Notes: generated by a model not told the origin, from the letters alone. A stretch of DNA of 64,000 nucleotides from Marinirhabdus sp050859505 (GCF_050859505.1 NZ_CP193934.1:2418001-2482000), one strand, 5' to 3'; positions 26,093 to 35,698 are shown, counted from the first letter of the stretch. Program-made: numbers and translations.

Positions 26093-27112
26093 ATGCTAAA
26101 AAAGGTTTTATTGCTTCTTGCTATTGTAATGGCGCTACCCGCTGTTGCCCAAATAGGAGGACGTGCAACCTACCAGTTTTTAGATTTGGTTACCTCTACC
26201 CGGCAAGCGGCCTTAGGAGGAAAAAATATTACGAATTACGATTATGATCCTACGCAAGGATTGTACAATCCCGCTTCTATTAATCCTGCTATGGACAATC
26301 AGTTAGCACTTAACTATGCAAATTATATTGGCGATGTAAACTATGGTACCGCTACCTACGCCTATTTATGGGATAGACGTACGCAGGTGTTACATACGGG
26401 TGTTACTTATATTAACTACGGAAGCTTTGATGGCTATGATGAAAACGGGAATGCCACCGATACGTTTAGCGGTGGCGAAATTGCCCTTTCATTGGGTCAC
26501 GCAAGAAATATAGCATTTACCAATTTTCATGTAGGTGCCAATGTGAAATTTATCTCATCCAAACTAGAGCAGTATACTTCGTTTGGAGTAGCGGCAGATA
26601 TTGGGGTGATGTATGTATATGAGGACTGGGATTTAAATATTACCGGTGTCGCCAGGAATGTGGGAACACAAATCACACCTTATGAAAATACATACGAAAA
26701 ACTACCTTTTGAGCTTATCTTCGGAATTTCACAAACGCTAGAAAATATTCCTATTCGCTGGCATTTCACTTTGGAGAATATGCAACGATGGAACATCGCT
26801 TTTGCCAATCCCAACCGTGATGAAATAGATTTGGAAGGAGAAGTTACTTCAGAAAATATTGGACTTATAGATAATGCCTTTAGGCATATGATTTTTGCGA
26901 TCGAGATTTTTCCGGAAAGTGGTTTCAATATACGATTAGGGTATAATGTACGTAGGGCAGAGGAGCTTCGTATCGTAGAGCAGCGTTCTTTTGCGGGTTT
27001 AACTGCGGGATTCTCCATTAAACTAAATAAATTGCGCTTAAGTTATGCCTATTCTCGATTTAACAGTGCAGCTACAACAAGCACCTTTGGACTCAATATA
27101 AACTTGCAATAA
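26093..27112 (+). CDS. porQ: Type IX secretion system protein PorQ
   Basis: A 339-residue protein with a signal peptide (cleaved after VAQ, about residue 20), then the FadL/PorV-like pattern: ATYQFLDLVTSTRQAALGGKNI, YNPASINPAMDNQLALNYANY, and many aromatic-ended beta strands to the final FGLNINLQ. PorQ is an outer-membrane barrel that works with the T9SS sortase-linked complex (PorU, PorV, PorZ). The pairing with cmk is common in Bacteroidota and supports the call. Its stop codon shares a base with the ATG of cmk. Confidence 0.9.
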   Translation: MLKKVLLLLAIVMALPAVAQIGGRATYQFLDLVTSTRQAALGGKNITNYDYDPTQGLYNPASINPAMDNQLALNYANYIGDVNYGTATYAYLWDRRTQVLHTGVTYINYGSFDGYDENGNATDTFSGGEIALSLGHARNIAFTNFHVGANVKFISSKLEQYTSFGVAADIGVMYVYEDWDLNITGVARNVGTQITPYENTYEKLPFELIFGISQTLENIPIRWHFTLENMQRWNIAFANPNRDEIDLEGEVTSENIGLIDNAFRHMIFAIEIFPESGFNIRLGYNVRRAEELRIVEQRSFAGLTAGFSIKLNKLRLSYAYSRFNSAATTSTFGLNINLQ

Positions 27113-27804
27113 TGCACAAAATTACTATTGCCATAGATGGATATTCTTCAACAGGAAAGAGCACCGTTGCCAAACAGTTGGCAGATTGGTTAGCGTATGT
27201 GTATGTAGATACAGGCGCTATGTACAGAGCTGTGACGCTTTTTGCAATGCAGAACAATATGGTTGCTGAAGGTAAAGTACATACATCCAAATTAATTGCT
27301 GCGTTGCCTAACATTCAACTAGAATTCAGAAAAAAGGGTGCAGATACAGCTGAAATTCATCTTAACGGTGAAAATGTTGAAAAAGATATCCGCCATTTAA
27401 GTGTGTCGGAATATGTAAGTCCAGTGGCTACCATTAGTGAAGTACGCCGAAAACTGGTAGAGCAACAAAAAAAAATGGGCGAAGGGAAAGGTGTAGTTAT
27501 GGACGGGCGTGATATTGGTACCGTAGTATTTCCAAATGCTGAACTTAAAATTTTTATGACTGCGAGCGCACAACAACGTGCCGAACGCCGTTACAAAGAA
27601 CTTCTGGCGCACGGTGATACTGTAACCTATCAAGAGGTATTGGAAAATGTACAAGAGCGCGACCATATTGACACTACCAGAGAAGATTCCCCACTACGCA
27701 AAGCCGAAGATGCTATAGAAATAGATAATTCTGATATGAATCTGGAAGATCAGTTTCATACCATCTTACAACTGGCAAAAGATAGGATTGCGGGGCGGGT
27801 TTGA
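27112..27804 (+). CDS. cmk: (d)CMP kinase
   Basis: A 230-residue P-loop kinase that phosphorylates CMP and dCMP with ATP. Visible are GYSSTGKSTVAKQLA (P-loop), VDTGAMYRAVTL, MDGRDIGTVVFP and a lid/helix region with RAERRYKEL. Both the length and motifs are those of bacterial Cmk. Translation is coupled to porQ by a TAATG overlap. Confidence 0.97.
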   Translation: MHKITIAIDGYSSTGKSTVAKQLADWLAYVYVDTGAMYRAVTLFAMQNNMVAEGKVHTSKLIAALPNIQLEFRKKGADTAEIHLNGENVEKDIRHLSVSEYVSPVATISEVRRKLVEQQKKMGEGKGVVMDGRDIGTVVFPNAELKIFMTASAQQRAERRYKELLAHGDTVTYQEVLENVQERDHIDTTREDSPLRKAEDAIEIDNSDMNLEDQFHTILQLAKDRIAGRV

Positions 27805-27939
27805 TTTCAAATTTAAACCTATGCTTTTTCCCGCGTCTTGGGGGAAGGTGGATTTCGGAAACCGAGTTAAATTGAATTGCACATTTTTTAAACCGAAATT
27901 CGGAAGGGGGAGTATAAACTAATATATTCTTTTACTTCC

Positions 27940-28635
27940 TCAATCCACTTTCACAAATTGCAATACTTCATCCCCTTCAGCATTATAAAAATAGAGGTTG
28001 AGTTTTTCAATTTTATAGGTTTGTGTATTGCTCAAGGCTTCCGTAAAAGCGTTAGGAACTTTCATACTTGGACACATCATCTTGGTGCTGCCCATTTTTG
28101 AAAAGCTAAGTTGAGTTTCGGTGAGGGTTTCAATACTACCAAAAAGGCTGTTACACCCATCGGTACCGGCAATCCTTTTTTCGGCTACAAAAATTTCTAG
28201 CGTGGGTTGTTTGTTTGGTTTTTGATGGGTTTCAGAAGAAATATCTTTACCGTTAATTGCCTGTAACGCCCAGATATCGTGGAGTCTAAAGGTTGGGTCT
28301 TGTTTTTTATCCAAAACTTCAGCAAGCGTATAGCTCATAGAAGAAGCATCTGCAGGTACTTTTGCAGGATCTAATGTCTCTTCTTTTACCAAAAGTTTAT
28401 AAGTATATCCTTGTTGGTAGTCAAAGCCTTCAATACTTCCATAGAAATTACTCCAATCGCCCGCTGGCATAGTTTCACCTTTTTTTATTTGAAGACATTG
28501 CATTTTTCCAACACCCTCACAGGCTACCTTAGTACTGTTTATATAATACGTAACTGTTTTTGAGTTGTTTTCTTTTGTATCTCCGCAAGAATTAATGGCA
28601 ATAATGGTTAGTAAGATGGAGGCTATAAATTTCAT
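27940..28635 (-). CDS. Lipoprotein with DUF4377-like and META/HslJ domains
   Basis: A 231-residue protein with a lipoprotein signal (INSC, Cys about residue 17). Residues about 25-95 resemble the DUF4377 family: VTYYINSTKVACEGVGKMQCLQIK and a YGSIEGFDYQQGYTYKLLVK strand. Residues about 110-230 form a META domain as in HslJ: W.L..ING, PTLEIFVAEKRIAGTDGCNSLFG, and the TKMMCPSM segment. It is likely anchored in the envelope facing the periplasm. META domains occur in stress-related lipoproteins; no reaction is known. The 135-bp spacer before it (27805-27939) holds a palindromic CCGAAATTCGG-type repeat and no gene. Confidence 0.8.
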   Translation of the reverse strand: MKFIASILLTIIAINSCGDTKENNSKTVTYYINSTKVACEGVGKMQCLQIKKGETMPAGDWSNFYGSIEGFDYQQGYTYKLLVKEETLDPAKVPADASSMSYTLAEVLDKKQDPTFRLHDIWALQAINGKDISSETHQKPNKQPTLEIFVAEKRIAGTDGCNSLFGSIETLTETQLSFSKMGSTKMMCPSMKVPNAFTEALSNTQTYKIEKLNLYFYNAEGDEVLQFVKVD

Positions 28636-28848
28636 AGTATAATTGTTTTTATAAAACTAAGGTGCATAGCTGTGACTATAAAATTTTTATAAAAATTTTA
28701 AGGTTTGTAGCCCTTTATTCACCTGAACGATACGGGTAAGCACAGGTTTAGAAATGCTGGAGCTTTTCTAAATTTATTCTAGGTGATGGTAGCAATAATC
28801 AGGTTGAAATTTTAAATCGGTCGCCACGTATCTAAAATTTAGAAAATC

Positions 28849-28879
28849 TTTGATTTTCAAAACAAAAAGCTTATTTTTG
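28849..28879 (+). promoter_or_regulatory. rpsA promoter (Bacteroidota type) and long leader
   Basis: TTTG at 28849-28852 and TATTTTTG at 28872-28879, 19 bp apart, match the Bacteroidota consensus closely. Transcription should begin near 28885, giving a 5' leader of about 205 nt before rpsA. The leader contains two compact hairpins, one at about 28892 (GCAGA/TCTGC) and one at 29037-29056 (TTTTCCGC-GAAG-GCGGAAAA). The second lies 34 nt before the start codon, so an autoregulatory role is possible but unproven. Confidence 0.7.
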
Positions 28880-29090
28880 CACCCCTCTAACGCAGAAAAT
28901 CTGCAGAGGCAAGCTCCTTTTTAGCAACAGCATCAAGTATAAAAGGACGTATTCAAAAACAAAAACTAAACCCTCTTGTGGGATCGTTGCAGTAATTACT
29001 TGAAAGAACACAGGATACAAAGTTAGATCTCTTTTCTTTTCCGCGAAGGCGGAAAACTTAAAAAAAAACGGATATAACAATCAAACTAAA

Positions 29091-31043
29091 ATGGCTGATA
29101 AAGCAAAAACAAAAGAAGAAGCTGCAGAAAAAGTTGCAGACAAAGCGGTTGAAACTTCTGCAGCAGTAGAAGAGACTACAAAAACAACCAGAACCAGAAC
29201 AGCGTCACAAGAAGAGGTAACAGAAGAGGTAGCCGACTCTAAAGACGAAAAGAGTACTGAAACTCCTAAAGAAGAAGTTTCTCCTCAACAAAAAAATCCG
29301 GAAAAATTTCTAGAAGATTTTAACTGGCACAACTACGAAGAGGGTATTGACCCAGTAGATGGACAGCAGTTAGAAGAGTTCGAGAAATTAGTAGCCGAAA
29401 ACTTTGTAGATACCTTAGATGATGAGGTTGTTGAAGGTGTAGTAATTCACCTATCAGACCGTGATGCGATTATCGACATTAACGCGAAGAGTGAAGGTGT
29501 TATTTCTTTAAACGAATTTCGTTACAACCCAGACTTAAAAGTAGGGGACAAAGTAGAAGTATTAATAGATGTACGTGAAGACAGCACAGGACAGTTAATC
29601 TTGTCTCACCGTAAAGCACGTACTATTAAAGCTTGGGATCGTGTAAATGCGGCTCACGACGAAAGTACCATCGTTAACGGTTTTGTGAAGTGCAGAACTA
29701 AAGGAGGTATGATTGTAGATGTATTTGGAATTGAGGCATTCTTGCCAGGTTCACAAATAGATGTGAAGCCAATTCGCGATTACGATGTATATGTAGGAAA
29801 AACAATGGAATTCAAAGTGGTGAAAATAAACCACGAATTTAAAAACGTTGTAGTTTCTCATAAAGCGTTGATCGAAGCAGATATCGAAGAACAGAAAAAA
29901 GAAATTATCGGGCAGCTTGAAAAAGGTCAGGTATTGGAAGGTGTTGTTAAAAACATCACTTCGTACGGAGTATTTGTGGATCTTGGAGGTGTTGATGGAT
30001 TGGTGCATATTACAGATCTTTCTTGGTCACGTATCAACCACCCGAACGAGATTGTAGAGCTAGACCAGAAATTGAACGTGGTAATCTTAGACTTTGACGA
30101 GGATAAGACACGTATCCAATTAGGATTGAAGCAATTAAATGCACATCCTTGGGAAGCCTTGGGTGAAGAAATGAAAGTAGGTGACAAAGTAGAAGGTAAG
30201 GTAGTTGTTATTGCAGACTACGGTGCTTTTGTTGAAGTTACTGAAGGTGTAGAAGGATTAATCCACGTTTCTGAAATGTCTTGGTCTACGCACTTACGTA
30301 GCGCACAGGATTTTGTAAATGTAGGAGATAAAGTGAATGCTCAAATCTTAACACTAGATAGAGAAGAACGCAAGATGAGTCTTGGTATTAAGCAATTAAC
30401 ACCAGACCCTTGGACAGATATTACTACCAAATACCCAGTTGGTTCACGCCACACAGGGATTGTACGTAACTTTACCAACTTTGGTGTGTTCGTAGAATTG
30501 GAAGAAGGTATTGACGGTCTTATCTACATTAGCGACCTTTCTTGGACTAAGAAAGTGAAGCACCCTAGCGAGTTTACCAACATTGGTGACAAACTAGAGG
30601 TAGTTGTGTTAGAATTGGATGTGGAAGGACGTAAGTTAAGCTTAGGTCACAAGCAAACAGAAGATAATCCTTGGGATAAGTATGAAGATGAGTTTAAAGT
30701 AGGATCTAAGCACACAGCTGCTATCGATGAGATGGTAGACAAAGGAGCGGTGATTAACTTTAACGAAGACATCTCTGCATTTGTACCAAAGCGTCACTTA
30801 GAGAAAGAAGACGGAACAGATCTTAACAAAGGAGAAGAAGCCGAATTCCAGATCATTGAGTTTAACAAAGAATTCAAGAAAGTGGTAGCGTCGCATATGG
30901 CGATTCACAAAGAAGAAGAAGCAAAAATTGTAAAGCAAGCTGCTAAGAAAGCTGCTACACAAGCCGAAGAGTCTAAACCGACACTTGGGGATGCCAATTC
31001 TAAATTACAAGAATTGAAAGACAAAATGGACGGGAAGAAATAA
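29091..31043 (+). CDS. rpsA: 30S ribosomal protein S1
   Basis: S1 binds mRNA on the small subunit and promotes initiation. The 650-residue protein has an acidic, Lys/Glu/Thr-rich N-terminal extension (about 1-75) and six S1/OB domains, starting near residues 120, 200, 285, 370, 455 and 540. Domains 3-5 are the most typical, each with a G-x-V-x-x-(I/F)-x-(N/D)-(Y/F)-G-(V/A)-F-V core and an SDLSW or SEMSW end. It is longer than the E. coli protein because of the N-terminal extension, as usual in Bacteroidota, whose mRNAs generally lack Shine-Dalgarno sequences. Confidence 0.97.
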   Translation: MADKAKTKEEAAEKVADKAVETSAAVEETTKTTRTRTASQEEVTEEVADSKDEKSTETPKEEVSPQQKNPEKFLEDFNWHNYEEGIDPVDGQQLEEFEKLVAENFVDTLDDEVVEGVVIHLSDRDAIIDINAKSEGVISLNEFRYNPDLKVGDKVEVLIDVREDSTGQLILSHRKARTIKAWDRVNAAHDESTIVNGFVKCRTKGGMIVDVFGIEAFLPGSQIDVKPIRDYDVYVGKTMEFKVVKINHEFKNVVVSHKALIEADIEEQKKEIIGQLEKGQVLEGVVKNITSYGVFVDLGGVDGLVHITDLSWSRINHPNEIVELDQKLNVVILDFDEDKTRIQLGLKQLNAHPWEALGEEMKVGDKVEGKVVVIADYGAFVEVTEGVEGLIHVSEMSWSTHLRSAQDFVNVGDKVNAQILTLDREERKMSLGIKQLTPDPWTDITTKYPVGSRHTGIVRNFTNFGVFVELEEGIDGLIYISDLSWTKKVKHPSEFTNIGDKLEVVVLELDVEGRKLSLGHKQTEDNPWDKYEDEFKVGSKHTAAIDEMVDKGAVINFNEDISAFVPKRHLEKEDGTDLNKGEEAEFQIIEFNKEFKKVVASHMAIHKEEEAKIVKQAAKKAATQAEESKPTLGDANSKLQELKDKMDGKK

Positions 31044-31065
31044 TCCCGAAAGTTTTTGAAATAGT

Positions 31066-31100
31066 AAAAGCCCTTTCCAGTTTTGGAAAGGGCTTTTTTT
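31066..31100 (+). terminator. Intrinsic terminator after rpsA
   Basis: A 14-bp stem (AAAAGCCCTTTCCA with its complement), a 4-nt loop and a run of seven Ts, 22 bp after the rpsA stop. It is a textbook rho-independent terminator. Confidence 0.93.
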
Positions 31101-31321
31101 GTGGTAGGCATTTTACAAACATATTTTGGTGTCATTATATAACGCGATGGCGACAACTATGGAACACCAGTACTTCATTATCCTATAAGCAGATGGAAAA
31201 TAAAAAAACTTCGTTGTATAGGTACTAACCAAAAACTGATTAGTAATAGTGAAATAATGAGTAAGGCACAGCAGCTGCTTGCCTAAAAACGTTGCGGTCT
31301 GTAAAAGAAATCAATGAAAAT
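31101..31321. other. Non-coding spacer
   Basis: Between the rpsA terminator and the next small gene I see no convincing gene. There is a short palindrome (AGCAGCTGCT inside an AGGCA/TGCCT pair, near 31264-31287). Confidence 0.5.
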
Positions 31322-31477
31322 TTATTGAAATTTAGAAGGAAACTGCTTTCTTGCCCTTTTATTTCTACTGCTTCTAAAATTCCTGCTACGATTGGTTAAG
31401 TAACCAACTAAAATCATCGCTACAGAAATTAAAATGACAGCTATAATGATCTCGTATGCTTCACTTGAAATATTCAT
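31322..31477 (-). CDS. Small single-pass membrane protein (51 aa)
   Basis: A short uninterrupted frame that I translated by hand. It starts MNISSEAYE, has one clear transmembrane helix (about residues 8-27, rich in I, V, L and A), and ends in a very basic tail with many Arg, Asn and Ser residues (31-51). Topology by the positive-inside rule is N-out, C-in. It is alone in a 790-bp gap between rpsA and the cyclophilin gene. The amphipathic logic of the sequence argues that it is real, but no homologue is recognised. Confidence 0.55.
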   Translation of the reverse strand: MNISSEAYEIIIAVILISVAMILVGYLTNRSRNFRSSRNKRARKQFPSKFQ

Positions 31478-31831
31478 ACCTTAAATATACAAAAAACATG
31501 TAGCTTAGGTATGCAATTGATATGTTGTTTTTTAGCTATATGGTGAGTAGAAATTTATAACGAATCCCGAAATGATTTAAAACAGAAACAGATTACAAGC
31601 AACCCGAAACCATTAGGATACTACTCTATTTTCGGCATATACAAATAGGTGCACACTTCAAGATTAAGAGATACCTGAAAGTCCGTCAAATTTTTTAATT
31701 TGGTTTATGGAACAACTAAAAATAAGAGAATTAAAAAATCCGGCTCGTGCTCAACCAAAAACTAATCACTAATTTGCACGCTACAAGGTATATACAAGAC
31801 CTTTAGAAATAATCAAATACATCAAAAAGTT
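31478..31831. other. Non-coding spacer upstream of the cyclophilin gene
   Basis: No supported gene. A 21-codon frame (31708-31773) and a small A/T hairpin near 31687-31702 are visible but are too weak to call. The phrase AACCAAAAACT occurs both at about 31227 and at about 31757. Confidence 0.45.
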
Positions 31832-32668
31832 ATGAATTCATTCCTTACATACTGTTTGTTCACATTTGGGATACTACTATTCTTGGGGTGTCAACAGCGG
31901 GTGGAACAGGTAAACAAACCAGAAGAAACTCGCAAGCAGATTGAAATGGTCACTAATTATGGAACCATGACCATCGAATTGTACAATGAAACACCTCTAC
32001 ACAGGGATAATTTTATCAATCTGGCTACTAACAAAGCGTACGACAGTTTACTTTTTCATCGGGTTATTCACAATTTTATGATTCAGGGTGGTGATCCAGA
32101 TAGTCGAAAGGCACAGGCAAATGATACGCTTGGAGAAGGAGATGCACCTTATAGTATACAAGCTGAAATTAATAGGGAATTATTTCATAAGAAAGGAGCT
32201 TTGGCTGCTGCTCGAGATAATAATCCCGAAAAAGCGTCTAGCGCTATGCAATTTTATATAGTACAAGGGAAAATTCAAAATGACAGTCTTCTCGATAAAG
32301 CTGAAACCTATACAAATCAGAATAAAGCACAAGCATACTATAAAAACTTCCCTGAAAAAAAAGCCCTACTCGACTCAATCCAAGATGCTTTAAATGCTGG
32401 AAATAGGGAACGTTACAATACATTACTGGATAGTATTTCAAATTTGGCAACTACTGAAGAAAATTTTACATCTTATGTTATGCCTGATGCATATAGAGAA
32501 ACCTATAAAACAATTGGCGGTTATCCAAGATTGGACCAAAACTATACGGTTTTTGGGGAAGTTGTAGCAGGAATGGAAGTAATAGACTCCATTGCAAAAG
32601 TTGAAACAACTTCTACAGACAGGCCTATAAAGGAGGTGCGCATCAAAACAGTAAGAGTACTAAACTAA
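31832..32668 (+). CDS. Cyclophilin-type peptidyl-prolyl isomerase (lipoprotein)
   Basis: A 278-residue protein with a lipoprotein signal (FLGC, Cys about 20). The cyclophilin fold is shown by TNYGTMTIELYNETPLHRDNF, LLFHRVIHNFMIQGGDP (with the catalytic Arg and the F-M-Q segment), SAMQFYIVQG and LDQNYTVFGEVVAGMEVID. An unusual insertion of about 75 residues, helical and charged (about 145-225), sits between the MQFYIVQG strand and the last strands. Such inserts occur in Bacteroidota envelope cyclophilins. It is likely a periplasmic folding enzyme. Confidence 0.92.
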   Translation: MNSFLTYCLFTFGILLFLGCQQRVEQVNKPEETRKQIEMVTNYGTMTIELYNETPLHRDNFINLATNKAYDSLLFHRVIHNFMIQGGDPDSRKAQANDTLGEGDAPYSIQAEINRELFHKKGALAAARDNNPEKASSAMQFYIVQGKIQNDSLLDKAETYTNQNKAQAYYKNFPEKKALLDSIQDALNAGNRERYNTLLDSISNLATTEENFTSYVMPDAYRETYKTIGGYPRLDQNYTVFGEVVAGMEVIDSIAKVETTSTDRPIKEVRIKTVRVLN

Positions 32669-32774
32669 AGAAGGAAATAAGTATATTTCTATAATTGCTA
32701 CTACGTAATAAAACTATTCCTAAAAATGTATCCCAGGAAAAGCACTACTTAATTCTTCAAAAATGCTAGCATAC

Positions 32775-33530
32775 ATGATAAAATCGAAAATTATACTCAT
32801 AGTAATCTTTACAACTATTTTGAGTAGTTGTAATTCCAAAACATCAATACAAATCCCCCAAACCGAAATTATAAATACAACCGAAACGACAACAGACACC
32901 CTCACAAAACATGTAAAACTCTTTAAAGAGGAATTACCAACCATAGGACTCCTAATGTACAACGGCGTTTTGCAAAGCGAAGTAATAGCAACCTCCGATG
33001 TTTTTTCAAAACCTAGCGAAGACGGAATACAACTTTTTAATGTAGTTACCATTGCAGAAACAGAACATCCAATTACTACGGAAGAAGGGATGCGGTTTGT
33101 TCCTGATTATACCTTCAAAAATTGCCCGAAGTTGGATGCGTTATTTGTGCCTAGTGCGTACGATATGTATGCACAAGTACACAACCATAGTATTATAAAT
33201 TTTATAAGAGATAAAAATAAAGAGACAGAATATATTGTGAGTAATTGTGCCGGAGCACAACTCATTGGTAAATCTGGTATTGCAGATGGACATAAAATAG
33301 TAACCTGGATAGGAGGTGGCGAGCAATTACAAAAGGAGTATCCTAATTTGAAAGTGCAAAATGATAGTTTGGTGACTTTTGTGGAAGATGGAAAATTCAG
33401 TTCTTCAAACGGAAATCTGGCCAGTTATATTTCAGCATTACACTTAGTAGAAAAAATGACGAGTCCAGAACATAGAACATTTGTCGAGAGCTATTTATAC
33501 CTCGACCGACTTCAAAATTGGAAAGAATAA
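32775..33530 (+). CDS. DJ-1/PfpI-family lipoprotein
   Basis: A 251-residue protein when started at the ATG at 32775, which gives a lipoprotein signal peptide (MIKSKIILIVIF...LSSC). An ATG at 32763 would add four residues. The rest is a DJ-1/PfpI fold: PTIGLLMYNGVLQSEV, LDALFVPSAYD, and the nucleophile elbow VSNCAGAQLIG with the reactive Cys, followed by HKIVTWIGGG. Members include glyoxalases, chaperones and AraC-type sensors; a lipid-anchored form is less common. No downstream partner is obvious. Confidence 0.85.
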   Translation: MIKSKIILIVIFTTILSSCNSKTSIQIPQTEIINTTETTTDTLTKHVKLFKEELPTIGLLMYNGVLQSEVIATSDVFSKPSEDGIQLFNVVTIAETEHPITTEEGMRFVPDYTFKNCPKLDALFVPSAYDMYAQVHNHSIINFIRDKNKETEYIVSNCAGAQLIGKSGIADGHKIVTWIGGGEQLQKEYPNLKVQNDSLVTFVEDGKFSSSNGNLASYISALHLVEKMTSPEHRTFVESYLYLDRLQNWKE

Positions 33531-33657
33531 GAATACTGGAGAGTAAATGTAATAGATAGGATTTTTCAATCCTTATAAACCGTTTCCAGAAATGAAAGGA
33601 CTTTTTTTTGTTTTAGATTAAGTATATTTAAAATCTAATTTTAAAAATTGCTTTCGG

Positions 33658-33981
33658 TTGAAATATCTTTTTGTAGTAATCTTTTTAATGACCTCAGTAA
33701 TTATGGGAATTACTTCCTGTAAAAGTAGCCAGCCGGAAATAAATCAAACTACTCTATTAATACAACTGTATGAAGATAGTGCTGTACAAGTATTAGAAAA
33801 TAATTTTAAGGACTATAAGCTCGCTAAAGAAAAAATAGTGAGCCGACCCACAAAAATCTATCTGTTTACCTTCGATTCACAAAAAATCACAGATACCGAG
33901 CTTATAAAGCTGCTTAAAGCGTCCGATTTAGTAAAAGAAGCTCAGCAAAACCGAACTATTCAAACAAGAAATAATAAATAA
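33658..33981 (+). CDS. Small lipoprotein, probable partner of the following subtilase
   Basis: A 107-residue protein starting at TTG (33658), which alone gives a full lipoprotein signal (KYLFVVIFLMTSVIMGITSC, Cys about 21). The mature part has the alternating strand-helix pattern LLIQLYEDSAVQVLENNFKD...PTKIYLFTFDS...LIKLLKASDLVKEAQQN. This looks like an inhibitor-I9 / subtilase propeptide fold. The subtilase gene begins 1 bp after its stop. I infer a trans-acting propeptide, chaperone or inhibitor. This is based on fold-like pattern and position, not on a recognised motif. Confidence 0.6.
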   Translation: MKYLFVVIFLMTSVIMGITSCKSSQPEINQTTLLIQLYEDSAVQVLENNFKDYKLAKEKIVSRPTKIYLFTFDSQKITDTELIKLLKASDLVKEAQQNRTIQTRNNK

Positions 33982-33982
33982 G

Positions 33983-35596
33983 ATGATAAAAACCCTACTA
34001 ATATCAGCAATAGTGCTTACTACATTTTTAAGCAATGCACAGAAAGCCAAATATGTTCCTAATGAGGTTTTAGTGCAATTACGGGATCAGGTTACTGCCA
34101 CAGTGCTCGCACAGGAAATTTCAGGTGTTACAATTGAGCAATCAAAGTTACTATCCAAACCCATGAACATTTGGTTATTAAAAGTAGCGCCTACTATGAC
34201 CGAAAGTTTGGTGATCCAGGAATTATACCAAAACGAAAATGTGCTAGTGGCACAAAAAAATCATAAAATAAGTTCACGCGCTACAGAGCCAGACGATCCT
34301 TTCTTCGCCAATCAATGGCAATATAAGCAAGCCAGTGATGGGGATATTGATGCAGATGAGGCCTGGGATATTACTACTGGAGGAACCACAATGAATGGCG
34401 ATGTTATTGTAGCCGCTGCTTTGGACGATGGTATTGACCTTAATCACGACGATTTTGAAGATAATCTTTGGACCAACGAAAATGAAATTCCAAATAATGG
34501 TATAGACGATGACAACAATAATTATGTTGACGATTATAGAGGGTGGAGTATTGTAAGTAATAGTGATAATATTTCTGGAGGAAGTCATGGAACACCAGTA
34601 GCAGGTATCATTGGGGCTAAAGGAAATAATGGCATAGGTGTTTCTGGAGTAAATTGGGATGTGAAAGTGATGGTCATAAAAAATAACTTTAACACAAACG
34701 AAGCACAAGTTATTGAAGCGTATAGCTATGCGCTAGAAGCCAGAATGTTATACAATGCTACCAGTGGAGCCGAAGGAGCCTTTGTTGTTTCTACCAATGC
34801 ATCCTGGGGTGTAGATTTTGGGAATCCTGCCGATGCACCACTTTGGTGTGGATTATACGATACCTTAGGGGAAAATGGGATATTAAGTTGCGGTGCAACT
34901 ATCAACGGTAATTTTGATGTGGATGTAGTAGGTGACCTGCCAACAGCTTGTCCTAGCGAATACCTAATTACAGTTACCAATATGGATATTACAGATATGA
35001 AGGTAACTGGCGCGGGATATGGCTTGGAAACTATCGATTTAGGTGCTCACGGCGCAGGCGCGTATACAACAGCATTAGGAAACGGATACGGAGGTTTTGG
35101 AGGTACTTCTGGCGCAACGCCACACGTAACCGGCGCCATTGCTTTATTATACTCGTCACCTTGCCAAAGTTTTGCAGATTTAGCGATTTCAGATCCAGCA
35201 CAAGCGGCTAAAAATGTTAGAGATTATATTTTTGCGGGTGTAGACCCTAATCCTTCGCTTGAGGGAATTACAACTACGGGAGGCCGATTAAACTTAAATA
35301 ATGCTGTCCAGGGGCTCATGCAAGATTGTGAATTACTGGCAGTAGAGGATTTTGGAACCTTGAAAATTTCTATGTTTCCAAACCCGTCCACTGGTATGCT
35401 AACTATTATTCATGAAAATAATATTACTATAAAAAATATTTCCATCTATAACTTAGATGGTCGTTTAATTCAAAATATAGATACTTTAGAAAGTAATACT
35501 GTTGATCTTTCAGCATTGGCTGAAGGTGCTTACCTAGTGAGTGCTACATTTGAAGGTGAGAATGAAGTATACACTAAAATTATACTAAAGGAATAA
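33983..35596 (+). CDS. Secreted subtilisin-like S8 peptidase with type IX sorting domain
   Basis: A 537-residue protein: signal peptide (cleaved after SNAQ, about 20), a propeptide (about 22-95, KYVPNEVLVQLRDQ... and VLVAQKNHKI), an S8 catalytic domain (about 105-445) and a T9SS sorting domain (about 460-537, FPNPSTGMLTI ... LAEGAYLVSATF). The triad reads Asp in ALDDGIDLNH, His in GGSHGTPVAGIIG and Ser in GGTSGATPHVTGA. Calcium-like Asp/Asn-rich loops (GIDDDNNNYVDD) follow the first Asp. It should be exported by the type IX system. It is preceded by a small partner lipoprotein gene. Confidence 0.92.
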   Translation: MIKTLLISAIVLTTFLSNAQKAKYVPNEVLVQLRDQVTATVLAQEISGVTIEQSKLLSKPMNIWLLKVAPTMTESLVIQELYQNENVLVAQKNHKISSRATEPDDPFFANQWQYKQASDGDIDADEAWDITTGGTTMNGDVIVAAALDDGIDLNHDDFEDNLWTNENEIPNNGIDDDNNNYVDDYRGWSIVSNSDNISGGSHGTPVAGIIGAKGNNGIGVSGVNWDVKVMVIKNNFNTNEAQVIEAYSYALEARMLYNATSGAEGAFVVSTNASWGVDFGNPADAPLWCGLYDTLGENGILSCGATINGNFDVDVVGDLPTACPSEYLITVTNMDITDMKVTGAGYGLETIDLGAHGAGAYTTALGNGYGGFGGTSGATPHVTGAIALLYSSPCQSFADLAISDPAQAAKNVRDYIFAGVDPNPSLEGITTTGGRLNLNNAVQGLMQDCELLAVEDFGTLKISMFPNPSTGMLTIIHENNITIKNISIYNLDGRLIQNIDTLESNTVDLSALAEGAYLVSATFEGENEVYTKIILKE

Positions 35597-35653
35597 TCTA
35601 TACAGAATTATTTTTTTTCATAGCATTTTACCAAAGGCAAGATGTAAACTAAA

Positions 35654-35678
35654 AAAATCCCACCAATGGTGGGATTTT
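35654..35678. terminator. Bidirectional terminator between convergent genes
   Basis: An 11-bp stem (AAAATCCCACC / GGTGGGATTTT) with a 3-nt loop. A's on the left and T's on the right allow it to work for both the subtilase (plus) and the small protein at 35699 (minus). Confidence 0.85.
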
Positions 35679-35698
35679 CTATTAAAAGCAAGCGATAT

